From: Photobacterium lipolyticum
Lineage (GTDB): Bacteria; Pseudomonadota; Gammaproteobacteria; Enterobacterales; Vibrionaceae
DNA length: 64,000 bases
Reading direction: 5' to 3'
NCBI RefSeq assembly: GCF_003026475.1
Contig: NZ_PYMC01000002.1
Coordinates: 124,001 to 188,000, forward strand
In this document: positions 8,712 through 16,289 of the stretch, piece by piece
How positions within the stretch are numbered: the first letter of the stretch is position 1
How the letters are laid out: the number at the start of each line of letters is the position of its first letter
Translations under genes and position numbers: made by a program
Notes under the pieces: generated by a model
Told to the model about the DNA's origin: nothing
The model's database searches: none
The model's input: only the letters and a program-made list of their open reading frames with translations

Positions 8712-9071
8712 CTATTCTACTTCTGCCAATTTTTCGACTGCTTGGGTCAGTCTGTCGATTTTGTCATCCATATGATCAAGCTTTTCACGATCAATGCCGC
8801 TTAGACGATATAAAAGGCCATTCGTACCCGCTTCAGCTTCATCGGCTACCTTATTCACTTTCTTACCAATATATTCTTTTGTCTGAGTTTCGACTTCTTT
8901 ACCACGTTCAACCAGCTCATCAAACGCCATTGTTGCTTTCTCATTAACTTGCTGGGCTTCTTCCAGTGTACGACTATAGAAACCAAGACCGGCTAACCAG
9001 ATATTACGCGCAACACCTTCACCATTTTCAACGACATTCTTAGCCGCTTTCACTATTGTTTTATCGGTCAT
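8712..9071 (-). CDS. Phasin-family (PhaI/PhaF-like) polyhydroxyalkanoate granule protein
   Basis: A 119-residue protein with the family core ARNIWLAGLGFYSRTLEEAQ near residue 25, FDELVERGKEVE, and a C-terminal coiled-coil-like segment DDKIDRLTQAVEKLAE. These match the granule-associated phasin family that coats polyhydroxyalkanoate granules. The second of two adjacent ATG codons is chosen because GAGGG lies eight bases before it; the first, six bases upstream, is too close. It is a paralogue of the next gene upstream on the same strand. No PHA synthase is in the window. Confidence 0.85.
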   Translation of the reverse strand: MTDKTIVKAAKNVVENGEGVARNIWLAGLGFYSRTLEEAQQVNEKATMAFDELVERGKEVETQTKEYIGKKVNKVADEAEAGTNGLLYRLSGIDREKLDHMDDKIDRLTQAVEKLAEVE

Positions 9072-9225
9072 AATCATATCCCTCTGCGCTTCAGCGCTGA
9101 TCTATGCAATGGTTAATCGTTAGTTACTCACCCGAAACCGGTCTTTCTATTACTATATGCTGTTGCCATTTTTGCTAGCTTACGACGGACAACGCCAGAG
9201 AGGCTTGTGCATCTTTAGCAACGGC

Positions 9226-9642
9226 TTATTTTTCAGTCTTAACTGGTGTCTTTTTTGTTGCAGGCTTTGTTTTCTCTTGTTTTCGAGCTAATAACGCCTC
9301 AATATTTTCCGTTAGTTGGTCGATTTTGTCATCAACACGATCTAGGTGATCATTGTCGATACCAACAAATTTCTGCACCATCTTGTGTACACGTTCTTCA
9401 ATCGCAACTGAAGTATGGCTACGAGCTATATGTACACGTTCTTTGGTATTTGATTCAATGGCACGGCCACGTTCAACCAACTCATCAAATAAGCTTTTAC
9501 CTTTACCTGATAACTGGTTTACTTCATCAGTGCTCTTTGCGTATGCCCCTAACCCGGCCAACCAGATGTTATGAACCAACGCGTCACGAACAAGGTTTTT
9601 CTCTTTGCCGGTATCTTCTGCTTTCTGTTTGAATATGCCCAT
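9226..9642 (-). CDS. Phasin-family (PhaI/PhaF-like) polyhydroxyalkanoate granule protein
   Basis: A 138-residue paralogue of the neighbouring phasin, sharing HNIWLAGLGAYAKSTDEVNQ, FDELVERGRAIES and DDKIDQLTENIEALLA, plus a lysine-rich tail (KPATKKTPVKTEK) like the basic ends of PhaF-type proteins. The ATG at 9642 has AGAGGG eight bases upstream; an in-frame GTG at 9660 does not. The two genes are 154 bases apart and probably form a tandem duplication, possibly one transcript. Confidence 0.85.
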   Translation of the reverse strand: MGIFKQKAEDTGKEKNLVRDALVHNIWLAGLGAYAKSTDEVNQLSGKGKSLFDELVERGRAIESNTKERVHIARSHTSVAIEERVHKMVQKFVGIDNDHLDRVDDKIDQLTENIEALLARKQEKTKPATKKTPVKTEK

Positions 9643-10010
9643 TATTGCGCCCTCTCTCACTCATATAATCGGTAATCCGTCAGCGTGTATTACCTGACTG
9701 GTTATATACAGAATAAGAATTTTAATTAGAGTGTTCTAACTAAAATAGCGATTTAGAATTCAATATAAGCATCCAATGCTTATGGCCTGCCCTTCAGTTA
9801 GTTCTGAATCCCGATTGGCATTAGTTAACATGAGAGCTAAGATTTAACTTGGGTATAAAGACGATTGACCTAAAGAATCAATGGATTGTATGAACTAAGT
9901 CACGGCACGAGATCTGGTTGCTTGCTAGTTTGATTATATGACCTGTCGATTTCTTATTCGTTTGGTTATAACGTTTCAAATACAGGACGTATCAACGCAA
10001 GGGGTAGCTT
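9643..10010. other. Divergent promoter region between phasin and ACT-domain genes
   Basis: No gene is visible in these 368 bases. A short piece of repeat R1, inverted (ACTTGGGTATA), lies near 9848. Promoters for the two divergent genes must be here but I cannot place them firmly. Confidence 0.5.
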
Positions 10011-10517
10011 ATGAATACTCAGTTTACAATTACTATCGCGGGCCAGGATTATCCACAATTAGTCAATCAACTCGCAGCTACAACCAATAAGCTTGGGGGA
10101 AAGTGGTTGGTTAGCAAAATTAGCCGCTTAGATCAGCAGTTAGTGGGTATCATCAAAATAGAAATTCCAGCAGCTTCCGCTGATCAGTTAAAGCAGGAGT
10201 TCAATGCTCTGAAAGAGCTCCATGTACGTATTGTCGAAAACACTAAACCGATCCCCCCGAGTAAACGCGAACAGGTAACGTTGAAAGTTGAATCCAATGA
10301 TCGTCTTGGAATCGTTAACGATATCACCCATACTCTCGATAATATCGGTATCGACATCACTCAAATTGAAAACCATCGTGTGGCACTAGCTGACCTCGGC
10401 CGGACCGTGTTTTTTGCCGAATTATCCTTGGATATGCCATCCGAAATCAGTATCGAACAGCTCGTAGAAGCCGTTCAACAGGTCGAAGAAAATATGCGAG
10501 TTGAAGTGATCAGTTAG
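10011..10517 (+). CDS. ACT-domain regulator related to glycine cleavage repressor GcvR
   Basis: A 168-residue cytoplasmic protein made of two ACT domains: residues about 5-80 (FTITIAGQDYPQLVNQLA) and about 88-165 (VTLKVESNDRLGIVNDIT). This architecture is that of GcvR-like proteins, which in Escherichia coli bind glycine and modulate GcvA. No DNA-binding domain is present. The start is supported by AGGGG shortly upstream. It is a single gene ending at a strong terminator. It may be a paralogue rather than GcvR itself. Confidence 0.75.
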   Translation: MNTQFTITIAGQDYPQLVNQLAATTNKLGGKWLVSKISRLDQQLVGIIKIEIPAASADQLKQEFNALKELHVRIVENTKPIPPSKREQVTLKVESNDRLGIVNDITHTLDNIGIDITQIENHRVALADLGRTVFFAELSLDMPSEISIEQLVEAVQQVEENMRVEVIS

Positions 10518-10548
10518 CATTGCCTCAAATTAATAAATAGCTTGCTGC

Positions 10549-10583
10549 AAAAAAAGGCGGAGCCAATAGGATTCGCCTTTTTG
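10549..10583 (+). terminator. Rho-independent terminator of the ACT-domain gene
   Basis: A stem of AAAAAGGCGGAG with the later ATTCGCCTTTTT, loop CCAATAGG, ending in a T-run, 32 bases after the stop. Confidence 0.85.
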
Positions 10584-10650
10584 CTTATGCGCGCCCTCAC
10601 CCATAAAAACAGGCTACACTGACAGATAACTAATGTCTGGGGAAATCGTT

Positions 10651-10860
10651 ATGTCATATCCGGTGGTCTGCGTGAACTGCGGTACAACACTCCATGAAAT
10701 CCGTTATCAACAATCAGCAGATAACCCACCTCTGACCGATCCTCCACTGGGCACCTGTTTTTATGAGGTCGAATGCACCTGTACTCAGTGTGGTGCTGTC
10801 TCGTGGCACGATCCGGAGTTAATTTTTGAGGCTCAGTCAGAATACATAGAAAGTAAGTGA
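10651..10860 (+). CDS. Small zinc-ribbon-like protein (69 aa)
   Basis: Two pairs of cysteines (CVNC near residue 7 and CTQC near residue 45) and a third isolated Cys-x-Cys suggest a zinc-binding ribbon. The ATG at 10651 has GGGGAAA upstream at good spacing; an upstream in-frame ATG at 10633 has none. The acidic C-terminus is unstructured. I do not recognise a named family. It is flanked by a terminator upstream and a convergent gene downstream. Confidence 0.65.
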   Translation: MSYPVVCVNCGTTLHEIRYQQSADNPPLTDPPLGTCFYEVECTCTQCGAVSWHDPELIFEAQSEYIESK

Positions 10861-10899
10861 CTGCATTGTCGGTTAACTACATTGTTTGCAAAGCTCAAA

Positions 10900-11196
10900 C
10901 TAGACATCAGCAAGCAACGGTACCCAGCGTTCGTGCCTGCCAATGTAACAACGAATGTAACTGCAGACAGGTACAACTTTGTATCCGTCTGACTCAATCT
11001 GCGTTAACACAGCTTCCATAAGTACACTGCCGTAGCCTTGCCCTCTCAGTTCATGAGGCACTTCAGAGTAATTAAGGTATAAAACCTTATCCTGTTTTGT
11101 ATAGCTCACCAATGCCCAAAGTTCAGGTTGAAGTTGTACTCGGTACTGTTGCTTAGCCGTATCGTGTTCAACACTGTATTCGCGTTTGGTTATCAT
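10900..11196 (-). CDS. GNAT-like acetyltransferase of the YidJ type (98 aa)
   Basis: A minimal Gcn5-like fold. The acetyl-CoA loop PHELRGQGYGSVLMEAVL near residue 47 and the C-terminal VVPVCSYIRCYIGRHERW are the two signatures of the short single-domain family (YidJ-like). The substrate of the family is unknown. The neighbouring minus-strand gene starts 21 bases beyond its 5' end, and the two could be one transcript. Confidence 0.8.
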   Translation of the reverse strand: MITKREYSVEHDTAKQQYRVQLQPELWALVSYTKQDKVLYLNYSEVPHELRGQGYGSVLMEAVLTQIESDGYKVVPVCSYIRCYIGRHERWVPLLADV

Positions 11197-11216
11197 GGTC
11201 TTAGCTACCTTGATGA

Positions 11217-11528
11217 TTAGCGTTTTTGCTCCCCATGGAAAGCGTAACGACTATACTTGTTCCCATCTTCCGTTACCGCTACGTACTTAATTGATCTTGA
11301 ATGATTCAATGATAGCGGTACAAATACACGTCCATTCTCATTCGTCTGGAATGTATTACGATTTTGAGGCAAGTTTTTTAGTGACACTGTAGCATTCGAC
11401 GCTGGCTGACCGTTCTCTGTTACCGTTACCCACGCCCCGCTTTGCGTATCAGACACACTGATATCAGCAAGTGATATTGAAGAAAAAGCAATCATCATAG
11501 ACGACAGAACAACATTTACTTTTTTCAT
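11217..11528 (-). CDS. Small exported protein, carboxypeptidase-regulatory-like fold
   Basis: The 103-residue protein has a clear signal peptide (MKKVNVVLSSMMIAFSSISLA) with cleavage after residue 21. The mature part (GAWVTVTENGQPASNATVSL and TNENGRVFVPLS) resembles a small Ig-like or carboxypeptidase-regulatory beta-sandwich. It is probably periplasmic. AGAAACAAAG upstream of the start serves as a weak ribosome binding site. No specific function can be named. Confidence 0.7.
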   Translation of the reverse strand: MKKVNVVLSSMMIAFSSISLADISVSDTQSGAWVTVTENGQPASNATVSLKNLPQNRNTFQTNENGRVFVPLSLNHSRSIKYVAVTEDGNKYSRYAFHGEQKR

Positions 11529-11673
11529 CTTTGTTTCTCCATCATTTAGTTTTAGCCGCTATTATTTCCTTCACCTTACTGAGCATAAAACGTGTTCAGT
11601 ACAGGGGAAAGAGTCATATTTATAAATTAATAGTAGTGCTTTTTAGGTAAACAAAGACTGAATACATGTAAAG

Positions 11674-11913
11674 TTAAGTAAAAGGATGAGATGGGGGTAC
11701 ATTGAGAGTACAAGATCGGCCGTGTAAACCATTGAGTAGATCGAGAACATTTGAGTGGTATGTTTCTGCCACATAACTTGATTCAGCAAATGTGGCTTTG
11801 AGTTGTGCCAGCGTTAACGGAGAGCCTTGCAACGTTCCGACTTACCCAGCCGCAATTATGAAAGATAAACAGATCCTAGATAAAAAAACGATATAACGGA
11901 CCAGACTAATCAC
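11674..11913 (-). pseudogene. Probable decayed small gene after the PTS IIB gene
   Basis: Read on the minus strand, a GTG at 11911-11913 overlapping the end of the IIB gene opens a frame with a hydrophobic N-terminus (SLVRYIVFLSRICLSFIIAA), then an in-frame TAA (11842-11844, codon 24), then 55 protein-like codons (including LTLAQLKATFAESSYVAETY and LLNGLHGRSCTLNVPPSHP) to a TAA at 11674. Removing the one stop would give an exported or membrane-anchored protein of about 79 aa. I do not recognise the family. The alternative is that the frame is chance. The remaining bases 11529-11673 hold nothing recognised. Confidence 0.35.
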
Positions 11914-12226
11914 TATTAACTTCGTTTGAAATAAGAGATAGAGCTTGATCTAATGCCTCATCTCCTTTCATCATACCGTATATCATATTAGGGATAACCG
12001 CGACTTGCGTACCATACTTGCAGGCTATTTTTTGTAAATTATCTTTATAGAAACTAATCTGAGGACCGATAAGACAAACATCACAATTTTGCATTTGATC
12101 ATTCATTTCAATCTCGGCGAATGCTTCAACCGTACAATCTAAACCTCTCGTTTCAGCCTCCGCCCTCATTCTCTTTGCCAATATACTGGTCGAGAATCCA
12201 CCACCGCAGCACAATATAATTCTCAT
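11906..12226 (-). CDS. Orphan PTS IIB component, lactose/cellobiose type
   Basis: A 106-residue IIB protein of the lactose/N,N'-diacetylchitobiose PTS family. The phosphorylated cysteine is in MRIILCCGGGFSTSILAKRM at the N-terminus, and CDVCLIGPQISFYKDNL follows near residue 55. IIB relays phosphate from IIA to sugar bound by IIC, but neither IIA nor IIC is nearby. The frame extends upstream to 12286; the ATG at 12226 gives the family length and has GGAAAG four to five bases before it. The 229 bases upstream hold no gene. Confidence 0.8.
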   Translation of the reverse strand: MRIILCCGGGFSTSILAKRMRAEAETRGLDCTVEAFAEIEMNDQMQNCDVCLIGPQISFYKDNLQKIACKYGTQVAVIPNMIYGMMKGDEALDQALSLISNEVNSD

Positions 12227-12455
12227 ATCACTTTCCACCATTTTAATTACATCACTTGGATATGAGAACGATAGCATAACCGTCAAATACAGAAACTGAT
12301 GCTTGCTTCAATTGGTGTGAATCGACTCTCAACCTGATAAAAATTAATATCACTTATTACATACCAATAGGTTAAAGCATCATAATCATAATCTGCACCA
12401 CATTTAGTAACAGCTCACAAACACACTTAATAACAATCCGTTACAGATACTTCGC

Positions 12456-13460
12456 CTACAAAGCCGACCTCGAATGAGTACCTGTTATCCATGGGCCAAT
12501 GAGATTAGAAGCTTCTAAAATGATAGAAAAGTGATTTTCTTCATCGACTATTCTTATTTGCTTAGTCGCCTTTTTATCACTATGTTCTTTTGCAAATCTC
12601 GCTACTTTTCCAGGATCAAACGCTTCATCTTGCAGGCCAATCCACAGTCCAAATTGCTGTAATTGGGATAATTGAGTGTCAGGGGAATACGGCGTTACCG
12701 AGTTAGACATATTAACCGTATTAAACGTCACGATTTCAGGATGCTGTTCTAAAACACTCTCTGGAAAATTAAAGTTAACTGCTTTAGAGTGGCCAAAAAA
12801 CAGACCACCACTCATGGTGTTGAGCACAAAGTCTGACGTTTTTACCGTAGAAAACTCAAACCCATTATTTTTATCTTCGTCATAATTAGTTTCCGAGCGA
12901 AAACCAAAATAGGGCGCTAGAAAGACATATCCATCAATTGCTGCTCTTTTATCCCAACTGGAATAATTAAGTGCAAGACCGGCCCCGCCAGAATGTCCTC
13001 CGACAAAGATAGGAAGATTTGGATACTTTACAAGGGCATGCTTAACCACCGCATTAATATCTGACCAGACTTGCTCTTCACTTGGCGCATCCCCCCTCTC
13101 ACCGCCAGAGCCACCATGCCCTCTTATATCGGGCATATAGACAGCGATATCAAAGTCATCTCGTAATCCGTCGCCAAGGTGATTATAGGTCAGCCCGCTA
13201 TGCGCACCAGCACCATGATAAAAAATCAAAATCGCTTTTGCGTGCAGAGGAAGATAAGACCGAAAAGCCAGGGAAATGCCATCAGTCGCCGGTATATATT
13301 CCAAAGGGCTCAGCTCCTTTTTATCGGCGTTTTTAATCTCGGTCAGTGAAAAGAACTGCTCTGATGGTTGCCCCTCTGCATTGGCATTTGAATGGCCGAC
13401 TAAAACAGAAGACAATATAAGCACCGCAATACTGACAAACACACTCTTTAACTTCATCAT
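12456..13460 (-). CDS. Exported alpha/beta hydrolase (monoacylglycerol lipase/S33-like)
   Basis: A 334-residue protein with a signal peptide (cleavage after about residue 28, SNANA) and an alpha/beta-hydrolase domain: ILIFYHGAGAHSG (oxyanion region, near residue 78), VYMPDIRGHGGSGG, nucleophile VGGHSGGAGLAL near residue 155, aspartate region LWIGLQDEAFDPG and histidine DEENHFSI near residue 310. The family covers monoacylglycerol lipases and related esterases; the substrate is unknown. It is probably periplasmic or secreted. GAGGAAATA precedes the tandem ATG start. Confidence 0.8.
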   Translation of the reverse strand: MMKLKSVFVSIAVLILSSVLVGHSNANAEGQPSEQFFSLTEIKNADKKELSPLEYIPATDGISLAFRSYLPLHAKAILIFYHGAGAHSGLTYNHLGDGLRDDFDIAVYMPDIRGHGGSGGERGDAPSEEQVWSDINAVVKHALVKYPNLPIFVGGHSGGAGLALNYSSWDKRAAIDGYVFLAPYFGFRSETNYDEDKNNGFEFSTVKTSDFVLNTMSGGLFFGHSKAVNFNFPESVLEQHPEIVTFNTVNMSNSVTPYSPDTQLSQLQQFGLWIGLQDEAFDPGKVARFAKEHSDKKATKQIRIVDEENHFSIILEASNLIGPWITGTHSRSAL

Positions 13461-13520
13461 TATTTCCTCATCCCTTTTTGAAATCAGTTGATTTGAACCA
13501 GTTACTTATTACACCTTGTA

Positions 13521-13612
13521 CTCCTTAGATTCCGTATAAGTCCGTCCCTCACGTTACGGACTGACGAAGTTTGATAACTGTGCTCGTCAATACTTCTGTG
13601 ATGTAGCACTAA
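13521..13612 (-). repeat. Dispersed repeat R2, copy c
   Basis: CCTTAGATTCCGTATAAG, ACGGACTGACGAAG, CTCGTCAATACTTCTGTGAT and GTAGCACTAAC match copy b (6897-7045) over about 90 bases with few changes. It lies directly after the stop of the AraC-GyrI gene and before the exported hydrolase gene. Confidence 0.75.
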
Positions 13613-14479
13613 CTACTTTAAGGGAAGATAGATATCTGTGGTCACCTCAATTTCAGGCACGTCTGGATAAAAACTGACCCTTTCAAAAAATAGCGGGTAA
13701 TCACGTAACTCTTCTTCACTTTGCGCAAGCCACTCTGAATATAAGTAAGTGATTGACTCACTGATGGTATCGTCTGAACCAACATGTCGGATAACCGCAC
13801 AACGTCCCGCTGGTATGATCTTTGTAGTAACGCCATACCCGTTTTCTTTCACATCAGATTTAACCGAAGCACAGATATCACAGCGATATTTCTCCGGTTC
13901 TGTCACCGCCGGATCATCATAAGCAATATTAAACGTTCTGCTTACCTTAGGTGATAAGTTGTTTTCCTTACGCCAGTTAATAAACTGGTTAATCGTATTA
14001 CCCACTAATTCGAGGGGGCCAAGATGCTCTAATGTCGCAACTTTCACTTCGCTAAAATCCACAATTTCAACGAGATATGAACATTTTTCTGATTTCATAC
14101 GCTGAACCCTCAATTTTTTGAATAATTGATATTTTTCGTGCCAAGAAACCCATTGCGGCTGCTCTCTAAATTGAGAAGGATTCTGGCCAATCGACTGACT
14201 GAAAGCACGTGAAAAGGCTTCTGAGCTTTCATAGCCATTGGCAACAGCGATATCAACAATCCTCATGTTCTTCTTAAAAACCAATTGATATGAGGCTCGT
14301 TTCATCCTTGCCTGTTTGATATAAGCAAAGGCCGTGATGCCAACGAGCGAAGAAAACTGCCTGTGGAAGTGATATTTGGATAAACAGGCGATATTACTTA
14401 ACTTATCAACGGTTAGTTCCTCATCTAAGTGAGAATCTATGTAGTTTAGTAATTGATGAAAACGTTCTTGATAATTCAT
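13613..14479 (-). CDS. AraC-family regulator with GyrI-like effector domain
   Basis: A 288-residue transcription factor. The N-terminal 110 residues are an AraC double helix-turn-helix (LSNIACLSKYHFHRQFSSLV and IAVANGYESSEAFSRAFSQS). Residues about 130-288 form a GyrI-like effector-binding domain (CSYLVEIVDFSEVKVATLEH, IPAGRCAVIRHVGSDD). Such proteins, like Rob and SoxS-related factors, often sense small hydrophobic compounds. A paralogue of the same architecture is at 33982-34884. The exported hydrolase next to it is a possible target, which is inference only. Confidence 0.9.
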   Translation of the reverse strand: MNYQERFHQLLNYIDSHLDEELTVDKLSNIACLSKYHFHRQFSSLVGITAFAYIKQARMKRASYQLVFKKNMRIVDIAVANGYESSEAFSRAFSQSIGQNPSQFREQPQWVSWHEKYQLFKKLRVQRMKSEKCSYLVEIVDFSEVKVATLEHLGPLELVGNTINQFINWRKENNLSPKVSRTFNIAYDDPAVTEPEKYRCDICASVKSDVKENGYGVTTKIIPAGRCAVIRHVGSDDTISESITYLYSEWLAQSEEELRDYPLFFERVSFYPDVPEIEVTTDIYLPLK

Positions 14480-14640
14480 TCTTTGTAATCGCCTTTAGAC
14501 AATATCGTCTCTGTTACAACACTTTACTCATTTGCATCTGATGATACATGATGAAAGTTGCGGATTTTCAAAAAAGTTCCGACGCTATGATTGGACTGCT
14601 TAACCCAGCATGGCTATGAACTAAAGAAGCGAAACGAATA

Positions 14641-14669
14641 AAAAACCGCCTCTATAAAAGGCGGTTTTT
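14641..14669 (-). terminator. Rho-independent terminator of the trpB-like gene
   Basis: Perfect 11-bp stem AAAAACCGCCT (14641-14651) with AGGCGGTTTTT (14659-14669) and a 7-base loop; on the minus strand the T-run ends the stem. It is 36 bases past the stop of the gene at 14705. Confidence 0.9.
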
Positions 14670-14704
14670 GAAGGTCTGGATATAAACTTATGGCATGTTA
14701 TTGG

Positions 14705-15928
14705 CTATAACAGAGACTCAATGTCGTAATCTTTACCGTAATGTTCAACAACAAAATCGATATCTTTGTCGCCCCGTCCGGATAAGTTCACCAGAATGCT
14801 GCCTTTCACACCTTTCTGAGCCAGTTTTATTGCATAAGCGATCGCGTGGGAAGATTCGATGGCGGGAATAATGCCCTCTGAACGCGACAGCTCAAAAAAT
14901 GCAGCAATCGCTTCATCATCGTCAACGGTGCCATATTCAGCACGGCCAAGATCTTTCAGGTAACTATGTTGGGGTCCAACGGCCGGATAATCCAACCCAC
15001 TGGCAACTGAATAGACTTCCTGAGGCTCACCTTGATCATCTTTAAGCATGTAAGACTTAAAACCGTGCATAACACCGGGTTCACCTAAAGTTAGGGTTGC
15101 CGCGTGCTCACCCGGCGTTTGTAATGTGTGCCCTGCTGGCTCAACGCCGTGGAGCGCAACCTGCTCGTCTTGCAAAAAGGCGCTGAACAGCCCCATCGCA
15201 TTCGAGCCACCACCAACACAGGCAACCAAATTATCTGGCAACTGCCCGGTCATTTCCTGGAACTGTTCTCGGGCTTCATTACCAATGATCGACTGAAAAT
15301 CGCGCACCATCATCGGGAAAGGATGTGGTCCTACCACCGAACCAATGGCATATAACTGATTGACCGGATCACTAAGATAAGCAGCAAACGCCGCATCTAC
15401 GGCTTCTTTCAGGGTCTTACGACCATGAGTAACCGGGATCACATTCGCACCTAATATACGCATTTTGACGACATTCGGATGCTCTTTAGCAATATCAACT
15501 TCTCCCATGTAGATATCACATTTCAGCCCAACCAATGCCGCTGCCGTTGCTAGCGCCACGCCATGCTGTCCGGCACCCGTTTCTGCAATCAGCTTTTTCT
15601 TGCCCATTCTCTTCGCCAGCAGTGCTTCACCGAGACAATGATTAATTTTATGGGCACCAGTATGGTTGAGATCTTCACGTTTGAGGTAAATATCAGCACC
15701 ATACTTCTCAGAAAGATTCTGTGCGTGGAAAATAGGGCTGGGACGCCCGACAAAGTGTTTATACAAACGAGCCAATTCAGCGCGGAATTCCGGATCTTTA
15801 CGGCATTCAGAATAAGAAGCAGTAATTTGATCCATTACAAGCTGCAACTCTTCCGGAATATAGCTACCACCATACTCACCGAAATAACCTTTATCATCAG
15901 GTAGATCGTGTTCAAAAGTGTTTTCCAT
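14705..15928 (-). CDS. trpB: Tryptophan synthase beta chain, stand-alone copy
   Basis: A 407-residue fold-type II PLP enzyme. It has the PLP lysine motif [14 protein letters not shown] near residue 85, the catalytic glutamate in [17 protein letters not shown] near residue 115, the phosphate-binding GGGSNAMG near residue 240 and the C-terminal SGRGDKD. TrpB condenses indole with serine. The segment after the catalytic motif ([16 protein letters not shown]) differs from the usual TrpB sequence, where ERQALNV is common. No trpA or other trp gene is adjacent, so the enzyme may work alone or on another nucleophile. The gene is monocistronic with its own terminator. Confidence 0.88.
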   Translation of the reverse strand: MENTFEHDLPDDKGYFGEYGGSYIPEELQLVMDQITASYSECRKDPEFRAELARLYKHFVGRPSPIFHAQNLSEKYGADIYLKREDLNHTGAHKINHCLGEALLAKRMGKKKLIAETGAGQHGVALATAAALVGLKCDIYMGEVDIAKEHPNVVKMRILGANVIPVTHGRKTLKEAVDAAFAAYLSDPVNQLYAIGSVVGPHPFPMMVRDFQSIIGNEAREQFQEMTGQLPDNLVACVGGGSNAMGLFSAFLQDEQVALHGVEPAGHTLQTPGEHAATLTLGEPGVMHGFKSYMLKDDQGEPQEVYSVASGLDYPAVGPQHSYLKDLGRAEYGTVDDDEAIAAFFELSRSEGIIPAIESSHAIAYAIKLAQKGVKGSILVNLSGRGDKDIDFVVEHYGKDYDIESLL

Positions 15929-16289
15929 GGGACTCCCTATCCTCTATGTATTAAATCCCTCTTATCATATGGACATAATGAACATAAGTGAATATAAAAC
16001 AACAGATATTGACGATTTAGCAATCAAAGAAACCAGATTAGCATCAGCTAATAGTAATGCATCGAGTTTTATACTTAGTGCGATAGATAAAACTTGCTAC
16101 CAGACTGCCAGTGCGAATCGCGATCACTGAACAGCAATTTATTTTGATTATAATGTGACCGCCGCCCCGTATTAGAGTAAATACTCCCGTACCAGATCTC
16201 CTCTTGGTTTAATGTTAATGAAGTTAACGCAATGTAACGTTGGCTTTATTTTAGGATGCAATATCTTAACGGTGATTGGGAGCGTTCCA
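15929..16289. other. Divergent promoter region between trpB and acyl-CoA dehydrogenase genes
   Basis: No gene is supported in these 361 bases. A plus-strand open frame of about 50 codons begins near 15969 but has no Shine-Dalgarno sequence. The 5' part of the long open frame at 16212 is also here and is discounted in favour of the start at 16290. Confidence 0.5.

Noticed and set aside
15969-16130. Open frame of about 50 codons upstream of the acyl-CoA dehydrogenase gene
   Set aside because: No ribosome binding site and no recognisable domain; it overlaps the trpB promoter region.
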